Shown: piece after piece, positions 38,913-45,198 of the stretch
How the letters are laid out: the number at the start of each line of letters is the position of its first letter
How positions within the stretch are numbered: position 1 is the first letter of the stretch
From: a virus
IMG/VR virus record: IMGVR_UViG_3300044627_003984
Coordinates: 1 to 46,630 of that record
Reading direction: 5' to 3' (one strand)
Length of the DNA: 46,630 nucleotides
The notes under the pieces: model-generated
Told to the model about the DNA's origin: nothing
The model's input: only the letters and a program-made list of their open reading frames with translations
Database searches by the model: none
Position numbers and translations under genes: made by a program

Positions 38913-39844
38913 GGCTTGACCTTGCCGAACATCCGCCGCTGCGTGTTTTCGGAGAAGGCTCCGTGCGCGTTCTTCCAGCCCTGCCCCCGCTGGAACATCC
39001 TGACAGCGTCCTCCGGGTATCCCTGATCACCCGCGGGCAGAACGTCCTTGTTGTAGAAGCCGAGGTCGTGCAGGCGGCATGTCACGCGCCAGGCAGCCTT
39101 GTTCTTGAGGCCCTCCAGGCGGGCCTTCTCGACCGCGCTCTGGGTTGGTACGGTGCCGTCCCAGATCTCGTCGGACTTGAGGAATTTCTTTGTCGTGGCC
39201 CTCCAGTAGGGCGCGTTGTAGTTCTGGACCGCGCTGCTTCCTGGGTACTCACGCCAGGCACCGTCAAGGGTGTCGTTCTTTCGACCCACGCAGGGGCTGG
39301 GACCCGTGGGGTTCCAGCCATGACACCCGTCGGTGTAGCACTTGTGAGTGCCGATGGCCTTGTCTACGTCCCAACCACAGAGATCAGCCAGTGCAGCGAG
39401 CGTCCTCCCCGTGTTCTCGATCTGGTAGTCCGTCAGAGAATCCGTACGGACACCCTTGTCGTCGATCTCGATCCCGAACAGCCGAGTCTGACCAAGGAAT
39501 CCACGCGATGGGATTCCGAGTGCGGGGACTGGGCCGCCGTCGCCACAGTGGTAGGCGCTACCGGCGCTAAGGAGGTACGTCTCTCCCGGAGCCTTGCCGA
39601 CAAGAAGATTGCAGACCGGCTTGTCGTACGCAGTGACCGCCCAGTAGAGAACACCGTTGATGTTGCCAGGACGGGAATTGGGATTGGCTGTGTGATGAAC
39701 GACGGCGCCGGTCAAGCCGGGAGAGCCATCAGGACCTGACCACGGACGACCGATGGTGTCCCATGCTTTGTAGGTCTGAAGATCAACGCCGTAGTCACGG
39801 AGCGCGGCCAGCATCTGTGACGGGCTTGGATTCAGTGTGCTCAT
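38909..39844 (-). CDS. Endolysin, N-acetylmuramoyl-L-alanine amidase
   Basis: 311 residues. An amidase_2 (PGRP-like) domain fills about residues 40-190: VVHHTANPNS gives the first zinc ligand (H50 or H51), LFGIEIDDKG the conserved glutamate strand, and IGTHKCYTDGCHGWNPTGPS the second histidine near residue 165 with the DP-type cysteine loop. The C-terminal ~100 residues (VTCRLHDLGFYNKDVLPAGD, then YPEDAVRMFQRGQGWKNAHG) look like a peptidoglycan-binding domain. It should cleave the sugar-peptide bond at lysis. No signal peptide, so it needs a holin. Confidence 0.92.
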   Translation of the reverse strand: MSTLNPSPSQMLAALRDYGVDLQTYKAWDTIGRPWSGPDGSPGLTGAVVHHTANPNSRPGNINGVLYWAVTAYDKPVCNLLVGKAPGETYLLSAGSAYHCGDGGPVPALGIPSRGFLGQTRLFGIEIDDKGVRTDSLTDYQIENTGRTLAALADLCGWDVDKAIGTHKCYTDGCHGWNPTGPSPCVGRKNDTLDGAWREYPGSSAVQNYNAPYWRATTKKFLKSDEIWDGTVPTQSAVEKARLEGLKNKAAWRVTCRLHDLGFYNKDVLPAGDQGYPEDAVRMFQRGQGWKNAHGAFSENTQRRMFGKVKP

Positions 39845-40143
39845 GCGCTTGCTCCGCTGTCGGCGTCCCGCACGTCCTGTGGATCTGGGTCGGCGACGAC
39901 TGTGTCGGCTGTGAAGGCGCCCCTGAGGACGTTCCAGCCTCCGTGTGTAGTGAGTTGCTCGTTGGACATGACGTCAGCGAGGTCTTGTCCACCACCGGAT
40001 CCCAACATCCGCTTGGTTGTGGGTGTGGCTTTCCGAGTTTTCGGATCTACCGGCATCAGGGCACCTCCGGGTGATGTCTCCCTACTCAGGGTGCCGTACG
40101 TTTGAAGACCCGTCCCAGCAAAGTTCGTGCTGTACTCCCACAA
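39841..40143 (-). CDS. Small protein upstream of endolysin
   Basis: 100 residues; not recognised. N-terminal part is Gly/Thr-rich (YSTNFAGTGLQTYGTLSRET), the middle basic (PVDPKTRKATPTTKRMLGSG), then helical (DLADVMSNEQLTTHGGWNVL). It overlaps the endolysin start by 4 bases, so its expression is tied to lysis. Confidence 0.6.
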   Translation of the reverse strand: MWEYSTNFAGTGLQTYGTLSRETSPGGALMPVDPKTRKATPTTKRMLGSGGGQDLADVMSNEQLTTHGGWNVLRGAFTADTVVADPDPQDVRDADSGASA

Positions 40144-40162
40144 GCGCAGTCCTTCTTGGCGC

Positions 40163-40453
40163 TCACCACTTCACCTTGTTGGCCCAGTAGGCCGCGCTCA
40201 TCTTGCCCTTAGCGATGTTGTCGGCATGGCGAGCCTTGAACGACTCGCGGCGGTTTCGGTAGGACTCTGACTCACCGTCCTTCTTCGGAGATCCCTTAGT
40301 GCCCTGCTCTCCGAAACGGATCAACTTGACCTGGTCGCCTTCCTTGGCGACTACGGCGTGAGACTTCGTCGGATGGTCGGGGGTCTTGACTGGCTTGTTG
40401 TAGCCCGATGCGCCGATCTTTGTCAGTCGGGGGTCCTTCTTAGATTCCGCCAT
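40163..40453 (-). CDS. Conserved small phage protein
   Basis: 96 residues from the ATG at 40453 that overlaps the HNH gene stop (TGATG). The C-terminal block KGSPKKDGESESYRNRRESF followed by KARHADNIAKGKMSAAYWAN and KVKW is a strongly conserved pattern in many phage genomes, usually next to packaging or HNH genes. The protein is basic and charged. No established biochemical function that I can name with certainty. Confidence 0.75.
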   Translation of the reverse strand: MAESKKDPRLTKIGASGYNKPVKTPDHPTKSHAVVAKEGDQVKLIRFGEQGTKGSPKKDGESESYRNRRESFKARHADNIAKGKMSAAYWANKVKW

Positions 40454-40740
40454 CACTTGGCCCTTCGCTTGTTCTCCTTGCCGATGTTCTCTTTACGAGA
40501 TACCGCCCGGAGATTCTTGTTTGAGTCGTTGTTCTTGTTGTTGTCCTTATGGTCGACGTGTGTCGATTTCGGCAAGTTCTTGCCGGTTTTGGACTCGTAA
40601 TCGGCTCTGGCCTTGTTGGTAGACGTAGTAGAGCCGTCTGATTTCCTAATCACGTATATCTTGCGGCCGTCATTCTGCTTTGAACCCTTGTACGGTCCGT
40701 AGACCTTGGAGCCGTCGGCACGCTTCTTGGGCTCAGGCAT
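40453..40740 (-). CDS. HNH endonuclease-like protein
   Basis: 95 residues from the ATG at 40740; the longer frame to 40845 would overlap the 46-residue gene. The N-terminal half has a small beta domain (KVYGPYKGSKQNDGRKIYVI). The HNH core is THVDHKDNNKNNDSNKNLRA: HVDHKDxN then N-x-NL, in the order of the HNH zinc/metal motif (H...N...N). No group I intron or inserted gene is visible around it, so a free-standing homing or packaging-related nuclease are both possible. It overlaps the next gene by 3-4 bases. Confidence 0.8.
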   Translation of the reverse strand: MPEPKKRADGSKVYGPYKGSKQNDGRKIYVIRKSDGSTTSTNKARADYESKTGKNLPKSTHVDHKDNNKNNDSNKNLRAVSRKENIGKENKRRAK

Positions 40741-40873
40741 ATCCCCACCAGTGCTGGCCGGGATTCTCGTACGTGAAGATCGACGGGCCGGTCTGGTTGA
40801 GAGACCTGGCGCGGTGTCGCGAGATGGGCACAGTGCCCGTAGCACCGAAGAATTCGAACTCGCTGCGTCGCAT
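40733..40873 (-). CDS. Small protein, 46 residues
   Basis: MRRSEFEFFGATGTVPISRH followed by RARSLNQTGPSIFTYENPGQ and HWWGYA. Its TGA overlaps the HNH start by 8 bases. It starts two bases after the previous stop. Short but well placed in a gapless run; function unknown. Found by reading, below usual length cut-offs. Confidence 0.55.
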   Translation of the reverse strand: MRRSEFEFFGATGTVPISRHRARSLNQTGPSIFTYENPGQHWWGYA

Positions 40874-40874
40874 C

Positions 40875-41441
40875 TCAGGCCTTCGGCGCCTTCGGGGCAC
40901 GGGGCTTTTTGGCCCCCTGTGCAGGTGCCGCCTTCTTAGCCGCTGCCCGCTTGGCCGGGGCAGTTGACCCCGAGACCGACGTCGGAGAGGCTGAGACGGG
41001 CTTGCTGGGGCCGCTGCTTCCGGCCGCGTGGTCGTAGTTCTCTCGCGTCAACTTCGCGTCGAGCCTCTTGCTCGATCGTGCCTGCTTACCGCGCTCGCGC
41101 TCCATGCGGACTTCGTGTTCGCGATCGGCGGACCTGTTGCTCATCTCGAAGGTTCGCTGTGCCAGACGCTGCTGGCCTTCACCCTCAAACTTCCTGTCCT
41201 GCATCGACCGCTCATGATCGAACCGATTCTGGTCACGATTGGCGTTTTCGAATGCCTGGGCATGGAAGAGTTCCATGTTGTAGGCGTGCTGCTGAGCGGA
41301 ACGCTCCACAGCGCTGGAATGCTCGGTGTTGATGCGGACCTGCTCCCGACGGCGGTCATCCATACCGTCGAACAACTTCCGCAGGGGCTTGACGAGATCG
41401 AAGCCGCCGTTGCTGTAACCGCCGCCTAATGCACCAGACAT
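40875..41441 (-). CDS. Coiled-coil charged protein with Lys/Ala-rich tail
   Basis: 188 residues from the ATG at 41441, which has AGGAGG six bases upstream; an upstream frame to 41459 contains that site. After a Gly-rich start, residues ~20-130 are a long charged coiled coil (GMDDRRREQVRINTEHSSAV, then RSMQDRKFEGEGQQRLAQRT and EHEVRMERERGKQARSSKRL). The tail is disordered and rich in Ala, Lys and Pro (KRAAAKKAAPAQGAKKPRAP), like histone H1-type nucleoid or virion-internal proteins. Function unknown. Confidence 0.7.
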   Translation of the reverse strand: MSGALGGGYSNGGFDLVKPLRKLFDGMDDRRREQVRINTEHSSAVERSAQQHAYNMELFHAQAFENANRDQNRFDHERSMQDRKFEGEGQQRLAQRTFEMSNRSADREHEVRMERERGKQARSSKRLDAKLTRENYDHAAGSSGPSKPVSASPTSVSGSTAPAKRAAAKKAAPAQGAKKPRAPKAPKA

Positions 41442-41482
41442 GGAACCTCCTGCAACCATGGTGGCTGCAGAAGGGCCCCACG

Positions 41483-41611
41483 TCAGGCCTTACGTACCGG
41501 GGGCAACTGGATCTCCAGCATGTTCTCGTACAGGGTCACATACGGGGCAAGCACGTACCCGCTGCTGGTCAGCCGCAGCGCGTAGAATGTGAAGGACCAG
41601 CCTACAGACAC
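41483..41611 (-). CDS. Small protein, 42 residues
   Basis: GTG at 41611, overlapping the 3' end of the transglycosylase gene. Sequence VGWSFTFYALRLTSSGYVLA followed by PYVTLYENMLEIQLPPVRKA is free of stops and looks ordered and partly hydrophobic. No family. The ~40 bases after it hold the ribosome site of the next gene. Confidence 0.5.
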   Translation of the reverse strand: MSVGWSFTFYALRLTSSGYVLAPYVTLYENMLEIQLPPVRKA

Positions 41612-42129
41612 TTCTTGGGGAACTGCGCGTAGTATCGTTCAAAGGGAATGACGATCCAGTTCTGGTGATGCCAACTCGACCATCCTCCGTACGCCGAGAA
41701 GTCGTACGACACCTGTCCCTTATGGACTCGAAGGCCCCAGGGCTGCCAGTTCATATCGCGGACCATCTTGCGCATGGCGGTGAAACTCTGAACCGGGTCG
41801 TAGATGTTGTCGGGCCAGTACTTGGTCCCGCTCCAGGATGGCGAATTTAGTTGGACTATCCCGAGGTCCGGATACGTGTTCTCGTTCGGGTTTCCATTGG
41901 ACTCTCTTTGCGCAATCGCCCACGCTACGCGAACTGAGGCGCCCTTGATTCCGGCCTCACGGATCCAGGCGACCACTTGGTCCTTGCAGCGGTTCTTCTC
42001 GGTCTTCTTGCGTTCGTTCTCCTTTACGGTCTCCTGGATCTGCAGTACTTGTGCCTTTGGGGCCTCTACTGCGGGTGCCGAATACAGGGAGGAGGCAGCA
42101 ATGACCGCCGCAACAAGGGATGACAGCAA
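41602..42129 (-). CDS. Secreted lysozyme-like transglycosylase
   Basis: 175 residues from a TTG at 42129 with GAAAGG upstream; a longer frame to 42246 runs through the 44-residue gene next to it. The start gives a signal-type N-terminus (LSSLVAAVIAASSLYSAPAV), followed by a charged helix (QIQETVKENERKKTEKNRCK). The core VRVAWAIAQRESNGNPNENT has the catalytic glutamate of the lysozyme-like SLT fold, followed by YPDLGIVQLNSPSW and a Trp-rich end (YGGWSSWHHQNWIVIPFERY). It may loosen peptidoglycan at infection or lysis and could be exported without a holin. Confidence 0.78.
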   Translation of the reverse strand: MLSSLVAAVIAASSLYSAPAVEAPKAQVLQIQETVKENERKKTEKNRCKDQVVAWIREAGIKGASVRVAWAIAQRESNGNPNENTYPDLGIVQLNSPSWSGTKYWPDNIYDPVQSFTAMRKMVRDMNWQPWGLRVHKGQVSYDFSAYGGWSSWHHQNWIVIPFERYYAQFPKKCL

Positions 42130-42175
42130 GGAATCGCCTTTCGTAGGGGGCAGGACAGGGGCCTCGATCGGGGGG

Positions 42176-42310
42176 TCAGAACTCGTCGTCGCCCCAGTCG
42201 ATGTCCTCGTAGTCGCGGAGGATGAACAGCGCGAGGGTTCCCACACACCAGCCGACGACTGCTCCCGTGACGGCGAGGATCCCCATACCCACGAAGGCCC
42301 ATGGACTCAT
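42176..42310 (-). CDS. Small one-helix membrane protein
   Basis: 44 residues: MSPWAFVGMGILAVTGAVVG followed by WCVGTLALFILRDYEDIDWG and DDEF. One or two hydrophobic helices with an acidic C-terminal tail. Next to the transglycosylase, so a holin or lysis accessory role is possible. Below usual ORF length cut-offs. Confidence 0.6.
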   Translation of the reverse strand: MSPWAFVGMGILAVTGAVVGWCVGTLALFILRDYEDIDWGDDEF

Positions 42311-42368
42311 CCCGACAGTGTACTAGAAACTGCGGGTCAAACAGACGGACCGGCGTGTCCGTTTACGT

Positions 42369-42506
42369 TTACAGGTAGCGCGAGAAGATCGCGTCAATCT
42401 CGTCGCGATGCGACGGCGACATGGCACGCGAGCGCTGGAAGTCCCATTCCTCTCTAAGGGAGCGATAGCGGGACTTGGCACGGAATCTATTGAGGATGCT
42501 TCGCAT
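42369..42506 (-). CDS. Small basic protein, 45 residues
   Basis: MRSILNRFRAKSRYRSLREE followed by WDFQRSRAMSPSHRDEIDAI and FSRYL. Amphipathic, positively charged helix-rich peptide. It lies between the lysis genes and the tRNA. No recognised family; coding quality looks good. The 58-base gap to the next gene shows nothing special. Confidence 0.55.
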   Translation of the reverse strand: MRSILNRFRAKSRYRSLREEWDFQRSRAMSPSHRDEIDAIFSRYL

Positions 42507-42586
42507 ACATCGAGGGTGTCACTCCACCACACGCAGCGTCACCTGAAGGTCTGTGAGGTCTCCCACTAGTTCCGCTTCCCCGGTTG

Positions 42587-42659
42587 CTGACGTGGAAGGA
42601 CTCGAACCTTCAACCGTCCGGTTAACAGCCGGATACTCTGCCAGTTGAGTTACACGCCA
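42587..42659 (-). tRNA. tRNA-Asn (anticodon GTT)
   Basis: A complete cloverleaf can be folded by eye on the minus strand: acceptor stem TGGCGTG with CACGTCA (one G-T pair), D-arm, anticodon stem TCCGG/CCGGA with loop CTGTTAA (anticodon GTT), and a T-arm GAAGG-TTCGAGT-CCTTC. The discriminator base is G and the following bases are CAA, so the CCA end is not encoded. This is the only tRNA seen in the window. Confidence 0.92.
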
Positions 42660-42713
42660 TCAGTCGTCGTCTGACCAGTCTCCATACAGGATGGTCCAGA
42701 TGTCATCGTCCAT
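42660..42713 (-). CDS. Possible 17-codon mini-ORF
   Basis: MDDDIWTILYGDWSDDD, ending one base before the tRNA 5' end. It is very short and acidic, so it may be only the natural composition of a leader; listed because it fills the whole gap between the membrane peptide gene and the tRNA. Confidence 0.2.
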   Translation of the reverse strand: MDDDIWTILYGDWSDDD

Positions 42714-42717
42714 GGAC

Positions 42718-42846
42718 TCACGGTAACGACTTCTTCTCCCGTGCGAGGGCTCTACTCCAGGTCCATCGCAGGACGATCTGCGTCCCGTAGAAGACAACCG
42801 CAAAGACCACCAGGTAGGCCGCAATGATCACGTTTGCGCGGCCCAC
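42718..42846 (-). CDS. Small one-helix membrane protein
   Basis: About 42 residues from a GTG at 42846 (a GTG at 42831 is also possible; the start is uncertain). VIIAAYLVVFAVVFYGTQIV is one transmembrane helix followed by a positive tail (LRWTWSRALAREKKSLP). The longer in-frame stretch to 42948 covers two hairpins and is probably not coding. A small phage membrane peptide; lysis or superinfection roles are possible. Confidence 0.5.
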   Translation of the reverse strand: MGRANVIIAAYLVVFAVVFYGTQIVLRWTWSRALAREKKSLP

Positions 42847-42972
42847 CCGGTGGTCCCTGGGTAGCGGGTTAGATAAACGAACTCTCGGTAGACGTGAGAG
42901 GCCCGAAGGGCCGCTCGCGAAGTTCCGCCGCACGCCGTAAGGCGACAATGGAGCCGTTTAAGACTGTGTTGA
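42847..42972 (-). terminator. Hairpin pair between PASTA and membrane peptide genes
   Basis: Downstream of the PASTA gene the minus-strand transcript can form two hairpins: CGCC-TTAC-GGCG (42944-42933) and GGCCC-TTC-GGGCC (42912-42900). No U-run follows. They may be a terminator-like or processing element at the end of the PASTA gene. Nothing else recognised in this gap. Confidence 0.45.
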
Positions 42973-43383
42973 CTACGGGGTGTGCGCGAACCTGACCAGG
43001 GCCACGACCTTGCTGTTGTAGCCGCCGCTGGGGTTGATGACCGTTCCGGCCGCCGGGGTCTGGGTCTTGATCGTGCCGTTGTTGCCAGCGGTGGCACCGG
43101 CAGCGTTGTTGGCAGTCGTGACCGCACCCTTGGTGAGTCCAGCAGCCGTCAGTGCTGTCGTCGCTGCGGCCTCGGTCATGCCGACCACGTTGGGAACCGT
43201 GATGTCGTCCCAGGTGCCGGTGTTGTTGTTCACGAAGCCGGGGTAGCCGCTCCAACCGGAGGACACGATGTTGTGGTTATCGAGGTCCGGGTCAAGGGGC
43301 GTCACTCGGTCGTCGTTGGGCTGCATGGGCATGTTGCCCCACACGTAATCGACGGCGACGTTACCTGCGTCATCACGGGCCAT
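42973..43383 (-). CDS. PASTA domain protein
   Basis: 136 residues. After an N-terminal part that reads like a small structural protein (VAVDYVWGNMPMQPNDDRVT then SSGWSGYPGFVNNNTG), residues ~62-130 form one PASTA domain (VPNVVGMTEAAATTALTAAG, then IKTQTPAAGTVINPSGG). PASTA domains bind peptidoglycan or muropeptides in bacterial kinases. It shares this domain with the Hint protein at 20472-21305. Probably a virion or secreted cell-wall-binding protein; no signal peptide is visible. Confidence 0.8.
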   Translation of the reverse strand: MARDDAGNVAVDYVWGNMPMQPNDDRVTPLDPDLDNHNIVSSGWSGYPGFVNNNTGTWDDITVPNVVGMTEAAATTALTAAGLTKGAVTTANNAAGATAGNNGTIKTQTPAAGTVINPSGGYNSKVVALVRFAHTP

Positions 43384-43394
43384 TGTCTGTCTCC

Positions 43395-43601
43395 TCAGTT
43401 CGGCTTGCTTTCATGATCGACAATGGGCGCCTCGATGTCAGTGTCAAGTGACCACGTCTCTAGTAGGACACTGTTCTTGGCGACTAGTGCATCCATGTGC
43501 CGCCTTGCGTGATGGCCGCAGAGGTAGATGTTCTTGCCCGAGGACAGCGTGACCTCGAACTGCGACATCGCCGGGCAGCCGTCGCAGCGTTCCTTGTTCA
43601 T
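43395..43601 (-). CDS. Small zinc protein, DUF7455-like
   Basis: 68 residues with CDGCPAMSQFEVTLSSGKNI followed by YLCGHHARRHMDALVAKNSV. The C-x2-C...C-x-HH pattern and the V-LxSGxxxxLCxHHxxxH layout match the actinobacterial DUF7455-type zinc proteins. Function unknown; frequent in actinophage genomes, which supports the host inference. Confidence 0.75.
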   Translation of the reverse strand: MNKERCDGCPAMSQFEVTLSSGKNIYLCGHHARRHMDALVAKNSVLLETWSLDTDIEAPIVDHESKPN

Positions 43602-43611
43602 TATGTGGAAG

Positions 43612-44442
43612 TCACCTCAGCCCCCGCCAGCGGATGGGCTGGTAGGCCTCCTGGTTGACCCAGCCCTCTTCACCTGTACCGAAGATCTTCTGATCGAGGG
43701 TGGGCTGGTACTCGGTGTGTCTCATGATCCGGGTAGGTACCTTCTGGCGGCGAAGTTCAAGGACCGTCTCCCGGGCGGAGGTCCCATCGAGATCTCCAAG
43801 GCTGTCCCTAAAGACGGTTGCCCTCTTCACCTGGCTGAGGGGAATCGGCCCTCCGTGGACCTGGACCTCGCGGTACTCCTCGTCCGGATGGTGATCTCCA
43901 TAACGGTGGTAGATGCTGAGGTCGTCGACGTCATCTTTGGTGTAGTTGCGCTCGTCGTAGGAGCCCGTCCAGGAGTCGAAGTTGTTCAGCGAGTCGCCGG
44001 GAGTGGTGGTCACTCGCCGGTCTCCAGTGTGGAGATCAAAGGTCACATCTCCGTACACGCTCGGATGTTCGCTGGACTTGCTGCGCAGACTTCCGTAAAT
44101 GGGTCGCTCCTCATGGGGAGCGTCCCGGGGGATGTCGAACAGGCCTGCTTCCACGCCACGGCGGTTGCGTTCGTAGGCTCCGCCCATTCCGCCGTACAGG
44201 GTGGCGCCGGGGGCGAAGCCGTTCATGATGTGACCGCTGTGGGACACCCGACGAGCGCCGATGTGCGGCATGCTCACGGAGACTTCCTGGTCCTCAGCGG
44301 GGCCTGCGGACCGGGCCTGCGCACGCTGGGATCCGGCCCGCATCATCTGGCCCGCGTAGCGGTCGAAGTCTGCCCCCAGAGACGGCTGCTTCCATTGCCC
44401 GAACTGCGACGAACTGCCGTGCGAGTACCGCTCTTCGTTCAT
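43612..44442 (-). CDS. DUF3626-like protein
   Basis: 276 residues from the ATG at 44442; a longer frame to 44640 would overlap the sulfotransferase gene. The central block EERPIYGSLRSKSSEHPSVY followed by GDVTFDLHTGDRRVTTTPGD and S fits the DUF3626-type signature (ERPxYGxL...YGxVxxxL...R-T-GDS) found in actinophages, next to an N-terminal MPHIGARRVSHSG segment. Some members of this group are thought to share the ADP-ribosyltransferase fold, which would make it a host-takeover candidate; the catalytic residues are not confirmed here. C-terminal ~100 residues are mixed alpha-beta (QVKRATVFRDSLGDLDGTSA). Confidence 0.72.
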   Translation of the reverse strand: MNEERYSHGSSSQFGQWKQPSLGADFDRYAGQMMRAGSQRAQARSAGPAEDQEVSVSMPHIGARRVSHSGHIMNGFAPGATLYGGMGGAYERNRRGVEAGLFDIPRDAPHEERPIYGSLRSKSSEHPSVYGDVTFDLHTGDRRVTTTPGDSLNNFDSWTGSYDERNYTKDDVDDLSIYHRYGDHHPDEEYREVQVHGGPIPLSQVKRATVFRDSLGDLDGTSARETVLELRRQKVPTRIMRHTEYQPTLDQKIFGTGEEGWVNQEAYQPIRWRGLR

Positions 44443-44480
44443 GACTACTATGGTGCAGGTTGTAGTTACAGATGAACTGC

Positions 44481-45074
44481 CTAAGTGGGCGGCGTGCACC
44501 CGCAGTCGCGCTGCAGTGCGCCCTTGAATGCTTCGTGGGCTTCGTGAAGTGCCGTTAGGATGTCTTTGTCTCTCCAGAGATCTTTTGGGACCTGGATCGG
44601 CGATAACGACGGTGTTGTGTCGCTGCGCAACTCCCCCCAACGAACCACGAAGACGCGGCCTGTCAGCGGCAATCGCCTACCGACGTCGTCGAGTGCTTCC
44701 TGCGGGCCCTGGATAAGGTTCGTGAAGTCCACAAATGTCCACTCTGCTTGCGTCTGTGCACGCAGGAGAGACCGGTAGTGTCGTAGGTATCCGGCAACTT
44801 CGTCTTCTGCGTGACTCGTAGTTCCCTGAAACCGGAGGAAACTCTCTGCGGCCTCACGGGGACATCTCACCGGGGACAGCACGCGAATACCGCTGCCCGC
44901 GCAGGTCTGTACATTCTGAATAGAATGCTTGATTTCAGTACCGTCCGGTAGGACGTTTCCGGGCTCGATGACCCGCGTCTCGTCGGGATACCTGAGCCTG
45001 ATTGCCGACGCCAAGAATATGTTTCCGCAACGGGGTGGCCCCATCACGACGACGGAGGTGCTACCGGATGACAT
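44481..45074 (-). CDS. Sulfotransferase-like P-loop protein
   Basis: 197 residues. The N-terminus SVVVMGPPRCGNIFLASAIR carries the 5'-phosphosulfate-binding loop typical of sulfotransferases (xPPRxGxxxL) at about residues 10-20, followed by strands around IRVLSPVRCPREAAESFLRF (compare the RdP/PxxxxxS 3'-phosphate loop) and a VFVVRWGEL strand. The family transfers sulfate from PAPS to sugars or other acceptors. Short compared with the usual ~250-300 residues. Next to a methyltransferase and a small ORF, so a role in modifying a small molecule or glycan is possible. Not firmly proven. Confidence 0.65.
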   Translation of the reverse strand: MSSGSTSVVVMGPPRCGNIFLASAIRLRYPDETRVIEPGNVLPDGTEIKHSIQNVQTCAGSGIRVLSPVRCPREAAESFLRFQGTTSHAEDEVAGYLRHYRSLLRAQTQAEWTFVDFTNLIQGPQEALDDVGRRLPLTGRVFVVRWGELRSDTTPSLSPIQVPKDLWRDKDILTALHEAHEAFKGALQRDCGCTPPT

Positions 45075-45198
45075 TCCTGGTCATCTCGGGATTCAGTGTC
45101 TCGATGGGTTCGTGCTCTGTGCTTTCTTTGTCGAACGCGAGGAGCGCGCTCGACATGGCCCGCATCAGGGCGGCCAAGAACCCCTCGTTGTGGCTCAC
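45061..45198 (-). CDS. Small protein, 45 residues
   Basis: GTG at 45198 overlaps the methyltransferase stop (GTGA), and the 3' end overlaps the sulfotransferase-like start by 14 bases. The sequence (SHNEGFLAALMRAMSSALLA, then EHEPIETLNPEMTRNVIR) is helical. The double overlap makes it likely to be translated. Function unknown. Confidence 0.6.
   Translation of the reverse strand: MSHNEGFLAALMRAMSSALLAFDKESTEHEPIETLNPEMTRNVIR

Noticed and set aside
43528-44475. Plus-strand ORF of 315 codons over the DUF3626-like gene
   Set aside because: Opposite a minus-strand gene with a recognised family pattern; no ribosome site or domain seen.
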